Source: Viscum album
Taxonomy: Eukaryota > Streptophyta > Magnoliopsida > Santalales > Viscaceae
DNA: 64,000 nucleotides
NCBI GenBank assembly: GCA_963277665.1
Contig: OY728136.1
Location: forward strand, 805,033,123 to 805,097,122
Direction: 5' to 3'
In this document: positions 1 to 14,612 of the stretch, piece after piece
Layout of the letters: the number at the start of each line of letters is the position of its first letter
How positions within the stretch are numbered: the first letter of the stretch is position 1
Notes under the pieces: generated by a model
The model's database searches: none
Seen by the model: the letters and a program-made list of their open reading frames with translations, nothing else
Told to the model about the DNA's origin: nothing
Made by a program: the position numbers and the translations under genes

Positions 1-968
1 TTACCTACGTAGAATGAAACTAAAATGAGGAAACTACATTCCACGTAAGAACAAGCTATGTGGAATGGGGTCTTATAGGGTATTCCAGTCTCTGGATCAA
101 ATCATTTCCTTTGGTCTCACCATGACCCCAGACCCTTCTGAAAACCATTCTAATGGAAATAACCCAAGGACTTTTACAAATAAAAAAAATTAGTGGTAAA
201 ATCATAAGGTGCATCACTGTTCCATTTTTGAGTAAATATACCAATGTTAAATAGAGTCAGGTGGGATACCCCAATAGAGAGTAGGACCCTTAGAACAACC
301 CTAAATCTATATTCCCATTAAATGATGGTTTTGAATGTGGGGTGCTAATGTGAACCTACATGTTCTAGTGATTAAGGGGAATTATTGGCTATTGCCTTTG
401 ATGAAGGTCAGTATTGAGCATTCCTCTATTTTCCTTGGAATCAAATTTAGGTAACTACTTCTAAGGTAATCCCTAATACTTTCTTATGGGTGGTGGTGCT
501 CTTGAACATATTATCCTCCTCTAAGGATTTATTCTGATAGATCACTAAACATGACTACACGAGAGATGAAAACAAGAGATAAAATAGGCACACTCAAACC
601 CCCCTCCCCCCATTTAGCTCTATAATAATCCATATGTCGATAAGGTCATATCGTGTGTTCATCAAATCTATTTCTTCCTCTTATTTCTCACACCGAGCAT
701 GGGTAACGTGGGATATGAGTTTCATAGTGATCATAACATCTACATGATCCCAATTAATATAACAGAAAACATATATTCATAAGCCGCAAAAAACTACAAT
801 AAAACTATGCCTCATTAGGATATAGTCCCATATCAAATCCCATTGAATGGGAAGCTCCCATACATGAGCCCCAATCATGCCCCCATGATGGGACTCCTCC
901 AAAGAGTAAGTCATATCTAAAACAAAAGTATGTGGGATTTGATCCCCAAAAAACAATGACAAATAGGA
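1..968. repeat. Repeat module P, left copy, first part
   Basis: This stretch aligns by eye with 50460-51427 and with the second right-hand copy near 58245-59212. Shared landmarks are the run beginning ATCACTAAACATGACTACA at about 541 (ATCACCAAAAATGACTACA near 50995) and the phrase TCACACCGAG followed by a GTGGGAT run. Divergence from the right copies is high, perhaps a third of positions. The copy starts outside the window and is interrupted at 968 by the old LTR element. Its reading frames (for example a 62-codon minus frame at 56-244 and a 61-codon one at 777-962) resemble no family I can name. The same module carries a possible PMD-like antisense relic in its right copy, in a part that lies left of this window here. 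Confidence 0.7.
964..968. repeat. Target site duplication of old element, left
   Basis: TAGGA directly precedes the TGTAATG start of the left LTR. The other side reads TATGA (11484-11488), one mismatch away. The uninterrupted module at 51423-51427 reads TAGGA followed by AGCATCC, matching the left flank joined to the AGTATTT that follows the right duplication. Confidence 0.7.
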
Positions 969-3900
969 TGTAATGCCCTGACCCTATTTTCCCAGTGCTA
1001 GTGCATTATTTATTACATTTTCTTGATCACAAGAAAGTCAAATATCGATGGACCGTTCAGTTTAGCTATCTTGGAAAATATATTACAAACATGAACATTA
1101 CCTTACAATTTCAAAAATAAAATACAAAATAGATAATACATTGAGAAAAACATTATTATCCATGATTAGACCTGTATATAAATTATAATACACATCATGG
1201 AATCATGGAAAATAAAATATAAGTTTGAGGTGAGATCAGATGCTTAGTAAGGTTAAATAATTCTGTAGAAGCTATCATAAATAAATATAATCTTTTAAGG
1301 AAGGATGTTTAATAAAAAGGATATCCATATAAACATAAACATAAAGATAATTTGGAAATAATAAATCAAACATCACCATATAAATAGGCACATGGATATT
1401 CCACAAGTTGATTAATCATATGTAATTACAAACCATATAAATTTGGAATACATAATGCATGATATCTCAATCACACTGTCAAGGCTTCCACCAATACATA
1501 ATACATAATTTTGTAAGACATTAGCCAAAAACAAATCATAATTGTCCCATGAGACCTACCGATACATCTAGAGGATATAGAGGGCCTCTCATAACACTTA
1601 CAAAGTCCAATGAATTTCTCTTAATAAAGGTGTATAACGTATCAAACATAAACATTCATATTAAAACTTTCATATGAAATGTCAATATTTAATCCATAAG
1701 CTATGAATGATATCAAAATAGCACATCCATAGTAAAATATATCCTAAAAACATTAATAAAATTTAGAATATTGTATCGTAATATATTAACCATAGTTAAG
1801 AATAACATCAAACAAAATATGTTGACATATATGAAAATGATCTAACAAAATCATTATGACTCTATTAGAAATATACATTTTTTACATTGAAATCATTTGA
1901 AATCCTACATAACTATAAAAGAAAAAATTTCATTAATAATAACCTAGTAATCTTGTATGGTAAGAATCAAAATGATAAAGCATTATAATGGAATAAAATA
2001 GTCTATTGGACCTATATATTATAAAACATTCTTTCCTTAATTTTTCGAAAAGGTTATGTAGTACCACCTTTGAAAAACGACATAATGATTTCCATCAATT
2101 TTTTTTATAAAAATTCAAACATGGGTATAAATGACCCTTGAAAATATTCTAAAATTATAAATTTTATTTTTAAATACATGTTTAATAAGCATGGATAGGA
2201 ATGATAAATATGTTCCTATTGATACTTACATATAAATAATCTCAGATAATAATGAGATTGTAAAATTAATACTTAAATTGTAATTTAATTTAGATGAGGG
2301 TATGTTTGCCTCATGTATAATGGTTAAATATTATTTATAAATTATATCAGAACCATATACATATTTAGGATATCATATATGATCCTATTATCTCGGTTTG
2401 TTAACAAAATTTCAGTATTACCATTATTTCGGGTGTTAATTGCTTTCTTTGCCTACACAAGTTCTATTAAGTAAGTCCTATTTCTTATATAGAGTATATA
2501 TTTTATTCAAATACATAGTGATAATATGTTCATAAATACAATATTTACGTATCATATGATTTTTATAATCATTCTTTAATTGATAATGTGGGTAATGAAT
2601 CTCCTCACTTTGTGGAGATGGTAGGACATATGTACGCATGAGAAACGGTATCATTCAATTAATGGTTAAATTATATTAAACTGGATGGTATATTAATTAT
2701 AAAGAATCATAATCATGTAATATTCATTATTTTTATCAATTATAATCATTATTAAACCCATCGAAATAAATTAATGTTTAATATCAAATTACACCACGAT
2801 GTGGAGACGGTAATCCATACATATGCACACATGAAGATATTATTATTATTATGATGTATAAAATGATTAATATGGTTGTCCAATGATTATAATTACATAA
2901 TAATATATGAATTATACTATATTTATTACATTGGTTTAAAAACAACATAGATAGAGGAAGTAGAAGAAGAAAAGAACCTTGAAAGAAGGCATAATATGAT
3001 TACCTCTTCTTCAGGTGTCTCCTATTGATTTCCATAAAAAGACTCCTAGAGTTTATTTTCATCCAAATGTATGGACTCTAGGATTAATTTATTGATGTTT
3101 ATTGGAGTTTTTTGTAGGTTTTGGCCTATCCAAATGTCTATAGAGGTGTGAATAAAAGAGAATGATATGTTCCCTTTTATAAAAGACGTGTGGGGAACTT
3201 TAGGAATGCCTTTAAATATTGATTTAGTATAAATTGATATTATGTTTATAATGGATAAAAATTGATATAATTCGAGGATAAGATGATTATGGGTCAAAAT
3301 TATCTCAACCAATAGGTTTTAGACAATTTTAGGTCATTAATTTAACTTTATCATTTAGTGTTAACCCTTAGATAAATAATTACACACTTACCTTGTCTTC
3401 TAGTAATTTTATACTATATAGTTAATATATTTACTATAAAATTCCAATATAACATCATGTGGATCCTGAATGAAATTTCATACAATATCTATGTCAGGTG
3501 GATGAATCTTATATTTTTATGACTATTATATCATTTAATAAAATAGTGTGTTTCTAAAAATTCATTTATGTCAATTTTTACACTATTTAGTAATTGAATT
3601 TTTTTAAATTCATAAAAACTGGATTCCATTGAAAAAATAGTTCAATCATCCCTAAAATTAAATGGTATAAAATAATTTTTTGGATGGAATAAAAAATTTC
3701 AAATTACATTTTTTATAATAATTATAATATCAATTATTTCAATCATTCATTAATAAGGTAATTACAGCATCATCCTTGTGTCATAAATTAATTTTTTTAT
3801 TTAATTTCTAAAAATTATAAAAAATTTCTATAATATATTAAACTGTTTTATCTTTCAAATGATTATTTATAGTCGGTGAGATCAATCATATTACCCCAAC

Positions 3901-4915
3901 ATAATTTTTTTAGTAAAATGATAGATGTTTGTGTTACATTTCTCTATACATTAAATTAATTCTAACAACCTGTAATTATCACACCCATGTGACTCCATGG
4001 GGTCCAAAAATTGACCCAAGTATGTTTATGGTAGTCCATAACTCATACAATAATATTGTGACATGTGTTAGAGTAGTTTTATATTATTATAGTAGTTATT
4101 TACTCGCTTTTACATGATTTACCTTTTAACAATGGTAAATAAAAAAATTATTGAAAATAAAATTCATAATGTCCAAAAATAAAAGGTAATCATTTAAAAA
4201 ATCTGTACATCATTATTCAAAATGTGTGAAAAGTTTTCCAAATTCAAAACATAGTAGTTGCAGAAATAAATTTCAAAATATTCCATGTTGTCAAAACGAG
4301 AAATTGAGCTTTTAATAGTAAAAATAATTAAAATATTGATACATGTTTATATAAAATTTCCATGTGAATATACTTATAATGACTAATATTATATTAAATT
4401 ATAAGAAAATAATCTAATTATACGTAAAAAACTAAAAGGATAATCTAAAAATTAACACAAATTAGATGAAAAATCAGTTTTGAATTAAAATACAGTATTT
4501 TTTACTATTCAGTAAAAAATCAATGTTATCTGAAAATGATATAATTTTTTTCAAACTGAATTTTTATGTCCTGATTCCAATGAATAATTTCATTTGGTCA
4601 AATTTAATATATAAAAGTTTCAAATATTTCATTCTAAAATGGTTATTCGTTAAAATGTGGTGAAACTGCATTTAAAAAATACATCTTTTATTTGAAAAAT
4701 AGAATTTATTCTTATATTATGTCTAAGAAACACATAATATGAATGTTAATATTATATAGAATATATAAAATTCCAAATGTGGTTAACACTATTCATACCC
4801 CATGTTCAAATTTCTTGATTGATATGTCATGGTGTGCTTGAACTTGCTGTTGCGCACCACACACATTAATGATTTATTTAAAAGAAAGCATACCATGGTT
4901 ACATCGGGTGTAACA
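969..4915 (-). repeat. LTR of old element, 3' LTR in element orientation
   Basis: This LTR is 3947 bp and very AT-rich. Read on the minus strand it contains a TATA box (TATAAA, plus-strand 3176-3181), followed by a leader segment and the phrase ACACCTGAAGAAGAGGTAA, which corresponds to TTACCTGAAAATGAAGTAA in the AT-rich LTR-like segment at 52448-57176. A GTGTACG...CTCAC-type submotif occurs twice, near 2606 and 2791. The 60-90-codon reading frames inside look spurious. Confidence 0.8.
3176..3181 (-). promoter_or_regulatory. Putative TATA box in old LTR
   Basis: The minus strand reads TTTTATAAAAGGG here, followed by a CTCTCTTTTATTCACAC-like start region. Its position matches the TATAAAT of the AT-rich LTR-like segment at 53289, which supports it as the promoter of this LTR family. 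Confidence 0.45.
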
Positions 4916-7521
4916 TTATCCCTTACTTCAATAAATTACATCCTCATAGTTTAAACTCGAGATTCAGAACTAGGGATTTGATATTTCAAAATTTATATTT
5001 TGAAATTCCAAATTGAAAAATGGATTAATGAAACCATAATTTTAAAATAAAGAAAGGGAAATAAAAAGGTTACAAAAAATAACACATACTAGGGTTCCAT
5101 GTAGTAAAACATGGGCATGAAATAAAATTTATCCATCATGTTTTGATGGAGGGTTATAGAGAACGTTATTATGATAATGTTAACAACTAGAAAGCTATAA
5201 ATCTGCAATGATTCATTGGATAATTTGATTAATCACCAATTAAAGTACAAGGAAAATATTTTTTGTTTCATTATCCTTTACCTAGTGTAGAATAATTAAT
5301 TTACTTCATAATATAAGAACACAAGGAATCAAACATAATTATCATGTAGAGTTTCATCCTTTAACAAATTCCTAATACAAACTCAACATTCTCTTATAAA
5401 GAAAATAACATTCAAAAATATTTAATTTATCTTAATTGTATAAGGGTCCAAATATAATATTATTACATTTAAACAAAAAACTATGTTATAATAACCCGGT
5501 ACTTCTTATAGTCCATGATATGCAATAACTCCTTTTTGTACTTCTGTTGTGGATTCAATTCTCATAGCCTTGTCTGACGCTATGAGTTGTTGCCCGACCT
5601 ATGAGTTATTATTTTTCTCAAACAATATTATTATAACATTTCATAAATAACCTTAAGAAATATTTTAACAAAAAAAATCAAATATAAACATTAATCCATT
5701 CTTTCCTTATGTCTTTTCCAAAATAATTCCTTCAAAATTAACATTCAAAAAAGATGTCCTAATTTCCAATATCAATTTTTACATTAGATTCCCCAAACAA
5801 CATAATTTTTCTATTATTAACAAATAAATTTATACATAAAAATCATTAATGAAATAACTCATGTTTCCAAATACATAAAGAAGAAGTATTGTAGTACAAT
5901 CCAAAATATTATAATATTATTATTGAATCCAAAAACATAAATACAATAATTATTCCTCTTCGACTGTAGTAACATAATACGATTGACATTGGAAAAATTT
6001 ATCCTTTTGGTCAATATTTACTTGACTATTTGGAAAATCATTTGAATAATGTCCCATCTTTTTAAAATTATATCAATTCACTATTACAAATTCTTTCTTT
6101 CCCTTAAAATCACGTGCCTGGTGATCTTTTTCCCCACACTTGTAACAAACACCTATTCTTTTCAAGAATGTACAAGGGGGTTTCTTCCATAATTATCACA
6201 GAAGGTAAAATCCTTCTTTCCCTTTTAATATTTATATATTAATTTCTTTACTATTAAATTATTTTCTTTAATTAATTTAATTTCATAATACATAGAGATT
6301 TAATTTTCTGTCCTGATAGTACTCAAGACATTATCATTGTATGATGAGAATGATTGTGAGATTACTGACCATCAGAGGAATAGTTTTAACCAACAAAAGA
6401 ATCATTTAATATTAATTCTTGGGTTATATATATAGTCCACAACATGAGTCACTAACCTTATGATGTTAGCTTTATACATTTAAACATTCTCATCCTACTT
6501 CTACCACAGACTAAGAATTTGCCTATCTATATCTGCTCGTAGATCATGAGGAATGTTTTTTTTTCAAGGAAGAGTCCAATAAATTACCTATATTCTATAT
6601 TCTATACCTCTTCATCATCATTTATGTTTTTTAATTAATGACCACCATTGATCTACATCTCTTAATAGGTGATATACGTCCATTAAAATATTTTTCATTT
6701 TCGTTACTTCCCAAATAATGAAGTATTTCATCTAAGGACCTTATCAATTTTATTAAAAAAATGTTTTTATAGTCCCATTTAATGTTTAAGGTTGTGTTCT
6801 CATGAATATGTCTAACACTGAACCTCTATGTTGTGGATTGGGGTGCACCATATGGGTAAGGATGTTCTTCATAACATGAGTCAGATGCCCAAGAATGGTT
6901 ATAAGTTGTCCTGAAACAGTTGTGTAACATGCACCACTATAATTACATTACATAGGTGGGAAATCCCAACATTAAATATTCTCATTAATATTATTTTCAT
7001 TCCTTCTATTATGATCCATTTCTAAAAAATGGCATACATGAGATTAGGTTTTGAATCATAATGTATAATTCCAAATTTGTAAAATACATAACATAAATTG
7101 AAACATTTATGCATATCTGATCCATAATCATAAATATGGTTTTTTTGGTCATACTTAATAATAAATACTACATAATGGTTTGTAATAAAAATATTAGTTA
7201 TTCTAAGAATATCCCCCCAGAGTGTCAAACCAGGTGCGCAGTAAGGCCCGTTTTGTTGTACTAGGTTACCTCGAGTTAAGCCGGAAACACCTTCTAAGAG
7301 TTATTACTTCTTGGTACATCTATTCTAGATCTAAATCCTTGTGTACAATCTAGATATGGATATATTTTCATGTAACAACCTTGTAATCCCTATTTTACCA
7401 AAATTCTATGATGTCATTTTGTACTTATTATCAACGTCTATCATAGGGTAATGTTCCCTAATAAAGAATGTTTTCTAAAGCTAGTTTTAATGGTTTTTAC
7501 TAAACTTTATTTCAAATGAAC
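4916..7521 (-). mobile_element. Interior of old element, mostly degenerate
   Basis: This 2.6 kb stretch lies between the two old LTRs. Apart from the zinc-knuckle remnant at 6106-6206, the frames are short and unrecognisable (the longest is 68 codons, 7022-7228, minus). I see no trace of reverse transcriptase or integrase, which argues for internal deletion or a non-autonomous element rather than simple decay. Confidence 0.6.
6106..6206 (-). pseudogene. gag zinc-knuckle remnant
   Basis: On the minus strand 6147-6106 reads C-Y-K-C-G-E-K-D-H-Q-A-R-D-F. This is the CX2CX4HX4C nucleic-acid-binding knuckle of retrotransposon Gag with the last Cys replaced by Phe. Just upstream (about 6205-6185) lies C-D-N-Y-G-R, which matches the extra Cys-containing segment that precedes the knuckle in many plant Ty3/gypsy Gag proteins. 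One frameshift separates the two pieces. In a live element Gag packages the RNA into cytoplasmic particles; here the gene is dead. The remnant fixes the element's orientation. Confidence 0.65.
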
Positions 7522-10500
7522 TGTAATATGCCAACCAAAATTTCTCAAAGTCGGTGAATTATTTATTACATTGGCATGATACAAGAAAGTCAAATCTCGA
7601 AGTACATACCTCTTTAATAGTCATGGAAAATAGATTACATACATGAAAGTTACATAAAAATTTCAAACATATAATACAATATAGATAATTCTTTGAGAAC
7701 ACCATTATTATCTTATCTTAACCCTATATAAAAATCATAATACACTAGCTGGAATTAGAGAGAATAAAACATATGAAAGGGGTGAGCTCATATTCTCTGT
7801 ACGGATAAATAAGTCAACAGAAGCTATCATAAATAAATAGAAAATTTTAAGGAAAGATGTATAATAAAAACAAAATCCTTTTAATCATTAACCCGAACAT
7901 AATATTAGAAGAAAAAAATATAAAATCACCACATAATGAAGAACATGGAAATTCTACTAGTAGAATAATCCTTTGAAACAACTTACCTTATAAAGAGGGA
8001 ATACATAATGGGGAACATCTTAAACACACCATCAAGGTTTTGTCCAAGGAACTATACATAATTGGGTAGTAATTTAGCCTAAAACCAAACATAATTGTCT
8101 CATCATACCTATCAATGCATCATGGGGCTATAGCAGGCGCCACCCAAAACTTAAAAAATCCAATGCATTCCTTTCCTAAAAGGGGTAAAACATAACCAAC
8201 ATAAACATTCATAATGAAACCAAAATATGAAATTTCAATACTGAAATCATAAGCTAAGAATTATATCAAAATATAACATCCATTGTAAATAATATAATAA
8301 AAACTTCAATAATATATGTAAGATTTTATCATAGTATATTGTCTTTAATTATGCATTAAATCCAACAAAGGATGTTGACATAGATGAAAGTGATCTAACA
8401 AAATAATTAAAACTATTTTAGAAATATCCATTTCTTACTATAAAATCATTTGAAAGCCTGCATAATTATAAAGGAAAACTATTCCTTTAAATTCACCAAG
8501 TAATCATGTAAGGGATTAATTGAAATTTTATGGTTTCATAACTCTATAATATTTTCACTCACGTAGTATAGGTTAAATAAACATTCTTTCCTTAAATTTT
8601 TCTAAATGACCTTTAGTAACATGTTTATAAAATCATAGAAAGCTTCTTTTCAAAACATTTTATAAAATTTAAAACATGGGTATACATTACATTGAAAAAT
8701 ATTATCAGAATATAATTATTATTTTTAAATTCCTGTATAAGAAACATGTATGAGGATGATAAATATTTCCATATAGATATTTACATATAAAAAATCTTGG
8801 ATAATAATGAGATTGTGAAATTAACCCTTACCTTGTACATTACTTTAGTAGAGGGTCTTTTAACATCTTGTATAATGGTAAAATATTGTTAATAAATTAT
8901 AATCAGACCATATAAATATTTATGATATGATATATAATCCTCTTGTCTCATTTAGTTATTAAAATTTCAATATTATCATTATTTCCGATGCTAACTGATT
9001 TGTTTTCCTATGCATGTTTTGTTATGTATGTCCAATTTATTATGTATAGGAAATATTTTATTCAAATACATAATGATATTATATTCACAAATACTATATT
9101 TACATATCATATTATGATTATTATCATTCATGGAATGTTAATGTGGAGAGGGAACCTCACTCTGCTGTGGAGATAGTTGGCCGTACTTACGCATGAGCGA
9201 TCATATCATTAAATTAATGGCTAAATAATTTGGATATGGATTTTATATTAATTATAATTAATCATAATAATTAATATTAATTAATTATTTCTATTATACT
9301 CATCATTATATACATCCATGTAATGTAATGAGGAATTACAAATTACACCACAATGTCAAGATGATAAGTTGTATGTATGAATGCGTTGTGATATTAATAT
9401 TTATAGGATGGATAATGTGATTAATATGGTAGTAACATGATTATTATAATATCTATTTATATATATTATAATGTATTTATTATAGTTGTAGGGAAAAAAC
9501 ATAGAAATAAGAAGTATAAGAAGAAAAGAACTTTGAATGAAGGGATAAAACACTTACCTCTTCTTCGGGTGTCTCCTTTTAATATTCACAAAAGGACTTT
9601 TAAATTAGGATATCATTGAGTAGGGAGGGCTATGGAATTAATTTAAGGAATTTATTAGGAGATTTGGGATGGTTTTGGCCGATAGAAAGGGTATTTTATG
9701 TGTGAATAAAATAGAATTAGAAGTGACATATTATAAGAGAGGTGAGAGGCACATTAAGAAAGTATGAAATATTAATTTATTATATATTTTTTATTTTATA
9801 ATGGATTAAATGTGATTTATTTCGACAATAAGATGTGTATGAGTCGAAATTATGTCATCCAATATGTTTTAGACATGTTTAGGTCATGAATTCAACATTA
9901 TCTTTTGGATTTAACCCATTATAAAATAAAATAACTCTTACCATGTCTTCTTGTATTTTTATATAATATGTTTAATATAGTTAATAAGAAATTCTAAGGG
10001 AACATCAAGTGGAAAATTAGTGATATTTTTATTACTATATATTTCATTTGGTCAAATATTATATTTTTATGACCATTAATTCATATAATAAATTAGTGAT
10101 TGTTTTAAAAATTCATTTATTTCAATTTTGACACCACTTAGATATTGGTTTTTGTTAAAGTCCTAAATACCTTATTACATTGAAAAAAAGAATTAAATCA
10201 TCCCTAACATATCTGGGGTATCAAAAAATTAATTTATGGCATGAAAATGTTCATATTAAATTTGTAATTATTCTTATTATAATATCACTTATTTCGATCA
10301 TTTATTAATAAGGTAATCATTTCATAATCAATGTGTTATAAATTAATTAATTTATTTAATATATTCAAATTATAAATAAAATGACATGATTTAGTAATTA
10401 TTTTTAGATTTATAATTACTATTTATAGTCAAACAGATCAATTATATAACCACACCCTAAAATGGTTTAGTAGAAAGATACATGTTTGTGTTATATTTCT

Positions 10501-11483
10501 CCTTACATAAAATTAATTATTATAACATGACATTATCACATCCAAGTGGCTACATTGGGTCCAGAAATTGACCCATGAATGGTCATGGTCATCCATATCT
10601 CATCTAATAATATTTTGACATGGGTTAGTGTGGTTTTATATTATTATAACATTATTTTTTTAACAATATTTCCTGATTTATGCTTTAACGATGGTAAATA
10701 AAAATAATTCTTGAAGTTACTATTCATAATGTCCAAAACTAAAAGGTACCTATTAACAAAATTTAGAAATTTTGATCCAAATTATTTAATCCATTTTTTC
10801 AAATTCAAAACACATAATTTTCATTAATTAATTTAAAATTTATCTCTATTGGAAAAACGAGAAAACAAATGTTTAAATGTAAAAACCATGAAATGATTGA
10901 TAAGTGTTTGTATAAAATTTCAATGTGAACATAATTATAATGACTAAAATATTAATAAATGATAAAAAAACAATCCAGTTATACTTTGAGACCAACTAAA
11001 AATAAAATCTTACAATATGAATAAATTAGAAGAGAATGTAGTTTTGAATTAAAATGTATTATTTTTCTCTGTTAATTAAAATATAAATATTATCATAAAA
11101 ACAATAAAAATTTATCAAAACTAAATTATTATTACCCTATTATAATAATGAATTTAATTTTTTTAAATTAAATATATAAAATTTTCAATTATTGGATTTA
11201 AAAAGGGTTCTCCAATATTAGGTGGTAAAGATTAATTATTTTGAATAATACTCATTTTATCTAAAAAATTTATTTTTTTCTTATATTATATCAATGAAAC
11301 ACATAATCTGAATTTTAAAATTATATGTAATATATAAATTAAAAATTTGGTTAATAGTATTGATATCCACTTTTAAAATGGATAGTTTGTTTGGTCTTGG
11401 TGTGTTTGACCTCTCTGTTGCGTAGAATAGTCACTATCGAATTATTTAAAAGTAAGAGTACTATAGAATCATGTGGTGTTACA
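7522..11483 (-). repeat. LTR of old element, 5' LTR in element orientation
   Basis: This 3962-bp LTR pairs with 969-4915 at an offset of about 6555 bp throughout. Sampled alignments near 8780 versus 2220 show roughly one difference in four. The submotif seen near 2606 and 2791 recurs here near 9159 and 9348. The TATA region is decayed (about 9735-9745). Confidence 0.8.
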
Positions 11484-12505
11484 TATGAAGTATTTTGGAT
11501 GTCAAAACCCTGCTCCCAAAATGCACCCTAATTTTCTCTGGTCCTATTATCGGCAGGGTTATGTTTGCTTAGAAGACCACTTCTATTCTGTTTTTCATAG
11601 GCCACCTAGGCATTAGTTCCACATTGAATATTGACTAAGCACCTTCCACTAAGACATCCTTGACGCATGATGTTAATTGGAATGGATGAGTCCTCATCAC
11701 AAGACTATAAAAGGGGACGTATCTATTTAATTGAAACTGAACTATGTGGTTTCTGATTCATCTCACAAGGATATGTATGAAAACCATCTTATGTGTTCAA
11801 TCACAATATGAAAACAATCCCCACCCACCTATATGATGATAACCTCCAGAGCGCCTCATCACGTTACTTAAAATAATTCCTTCCCTGTAAAGAACAAAGT
11901 AGTCTGTGGAATATCTATAAAGGGTTACATTTATAGATAAACATATATATATACAAATCTATCCATCGATTAAGAACATTAGATACATACAGATGATTCT
12001 GAACCCATTCAAAGTCATGATTAACCACTGCATTATGAGTAATATGTGGAAACCTACTTTTAAATTAAAAAATTAATCATGAACATTACATAAATATATA
12101 ATGGAGTCCTCTAATATAAATAGTTCCCCACAAAGCATGTTATTATCCAATGTTCCAATACTCTCAACCAACATGAGTTCTTAAGTATCATTGGGAAAAT
12201 CCTCCAATGAACTCCTACCTATGGAAAGAAGGTCCGTGAATCATGGATGTTTGAGTCGTTGGGTGTTTCTGGATACAAATACTTACCTGTTGGATACCAT
12301 ATGAAGAAATTTTACTCAACTACAGCAATTGAACAATAGTCATTTCCCCAAATCAACCCAACTAGGCATTACCTCATGTTAATCAGAAACAAAATGTTAA
12401 AACAGATATATTTAACTTAAAAATAGTTTCACCTTCACAAGATGAAAATGGAATACTATCTAGTCATTATCAAAACATTTTTCTTTGGGTTAATAACATA
12501 TCGAG
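11484..12505. repeat. Repeat module P, left copy, second part
   Basis: This resumes the module interrupted at 968. It aligns with 51428-52447, including AATTTTCTCTGG (AATATTCTCTGG on the right), a GGTTCTGATTC phrase and TTAATAACATAT at the far end (GTAATAACATAT near 52436). Homology fades after about 12505, where the right copies continue into an AT-rich LTR-like segment that is absent here. The first 5 bp are the altered target duplication TATGA. Confidence 0.7.
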
Positions 12506-14612
12506 GTATAAACAAAATGGTGAACCAAATGTGAATCCATAACCACAGTGGTGGGGATACATCACTGTAAGCCCCTTTTACAACCAAAAAAGGAAAAGGA
12601 AAAACGAGACCCTCTATGATGGATTTGGTAATGAGATTCTACATTGGTGAGGTATGATTTTATATCCTTATCACACACATTGAAGGACTTATTTTGAGAA
12701 TCATTTAATCCAATGGAATCCTTTATGTTCTCACAGTCGCGCATGACAGATAACGCACTAGCAGAGTCCCACTTGAAGCAGAGGACTCTATTTCCCACCA
12801 AATGTCTCCAATAGTGGATCACAAATGCAATAATCCATAAGTACCATAAGAACAGTACAATTCCAACACTAGAGGTAGAATGATATGCACTCTAATCGGT
12901 GAAATACCACTAGTTTTCCACTCAGAAGTGACTGACGGTCCAGAACTAGGTGGCTCCAATAGCAATATCTAATTGTGTCAGGATCCTGTCCCTCGAATAA
13001 GATAATGAGTACATTCCTGATCTTTGGGAGGTGGAAGAAATTGACACCAATGAAATCGTCCCTGCGGCACAGTGTTCCCACTCATGGGAACCTACTGAAA
13101 GATTTCTCCATTAACAAAATATTTTCTGGTTTCCACACCCTAAGGAGGGTATCATTCAAAGGGTATATGTGGAATACAAATGAACATAGCTCACTCGGGA
13201 TTCCTGCAAAGGGAGATGATCATATACCCAAGAGAAGGTCATCACCCTGGTTCCTGAGAAAGATATCCTACATTCAAATATGAGAACACACTATAAGAAA
13301 AATTATATAACAACAAATTATGAGCAATAAAAAATTTCGACTAATGGTCATCGAAGCCGCCACACGACTAGTGAAAAAAAATTTATTCATGTTAAAATCC
13401 TTATCGAAGAACATGAATCCTATAATCCAAATAAGAAGGAAACTAGCTATTACGAGATGAAAATCCATGAGGATACATACCATTATCATCATCCAAATAG
13501 GACAGAAGTATACATGAATTCAAATATATATGTTCCAAAAAATACAAATACCAACAATCAATTATGATAGTGATCTACAGGAATAAGAAAATACCAATAT
13601 GTTAATATCAAGCCCACTAGTCAAATACGATTAAAATAAAATACAATAAAATTCAAATTCATTCGGAGTAATATTAGAACCATAAGAAAAATAAAACAAC
13701 AAACGGGATGATGCAAATACCTATTCATAAATATGAATCCCATCAGTCAAAAATGATTGAATCTAGAGAAAATAGTTTTCATATCCCAAGTATAAATTTG
13801 GGGAAGACTCATTCCTCTACCCTGACATAGGTTAATTTCCAATATCCAATGGAATAAAATGAAGAACCAAAGGAGTTACATATACTTTCATTGACATTAG
13901 AATGAGATTATATACCCATTACAGTCAAATATATATCTAAACACATTCTAGAAATTATGGAGGATCATAAATTAATTCTTGATTATATCCTCCTAACTAG
14001 AAAATATGTAATCACGTCCGTTGAAATAGATAGGAGTCAATTCAACAATCCCATCTCCCCTTATAGGGTAAATCATCCCCAAAATAAGGTGGTCAATCCA
14101 GAGAAAACATATATCCCTACTCCATTATAGGAGGGTATTCATATATATTATATGATAAATAGACCATCAAATTAAGTACAAATACCTATTCCAAATGGGG
14201 GACACTGATCCACCATTGTGGAAACTCCAGGGTAGGCGTATTTAAAATCTATAACTCTAGAAGATCACAGAAATATTGTTGTGAAATCAAGGGAACCACT
14301 AAAATAGGATACCATATATGAAGGCCATTAAAAATAGTATATGACCCTATTCACCCATAAGAGAGATGATAAAAGTTAAATACATGAACATAAATAGGAA
14401 ATTGAATAGAACATTCTGGGCCTTTCTTTGCTAGAAGATGGAGTTCATGAAGCCATAAATCATTTCCCATATGAGGATCAAGATCACACTAATCTGTTAC
14501 CAAATTATGAATGTGGAATTATCATTTGTGAAGTTCTTCCCCTCAACATTTCCTCCATCAGCTTAGGAGGCCCTCCATGGATCATAGACTATGAAGTCAT
14601 CCACGATGGATG
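12506..14612. other. Unassigned interior of the large outer element
   Basis: About 2.1 kb with no recognised family. Frames of 60-102 codons occur on both strands (12562-12822 minus, 12869-13081 minus, 12975-13283 plus, 14428-14613 plus) but none carries a motif I know. By position this would be the 5' part (leader, extra ORF or gag) of the Tat/Ogre-like element whose pol lies at 36.6-39.9 kb. That placement is inferred from order and orientation only. Confidence 0.3.

Larger units (their letters stand above)
969..11483 (-). mobile_element. Old nested LTR retrotransposon (Ty3/gypsy type)
   Basis: Two direct repeats of about 3.95 kb (969-4915 and 7522-11483) flank a 2.6 kb interior. The left repeat begins TGTAATGCCC and ends GTGTAACA; the right begins TGTAATATGCC and ends GTGTTACA, so both carry TG...CA ends. 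A 5-bp target duplication with one mismatch flanks it. Minus orientation is inferred from a gag zinc knuckle readable only on the minus strand and from a TATA box in that direction. The interior is far too short for a complete gag-pol, so the element is either internally deleted or non-autonomous. LTR divergence of roughly 20-25% in sampled stretches makes it one of the oldest insertions here. No convincing primer-binding site or polypurine tract remains. Confidence 0.8.
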
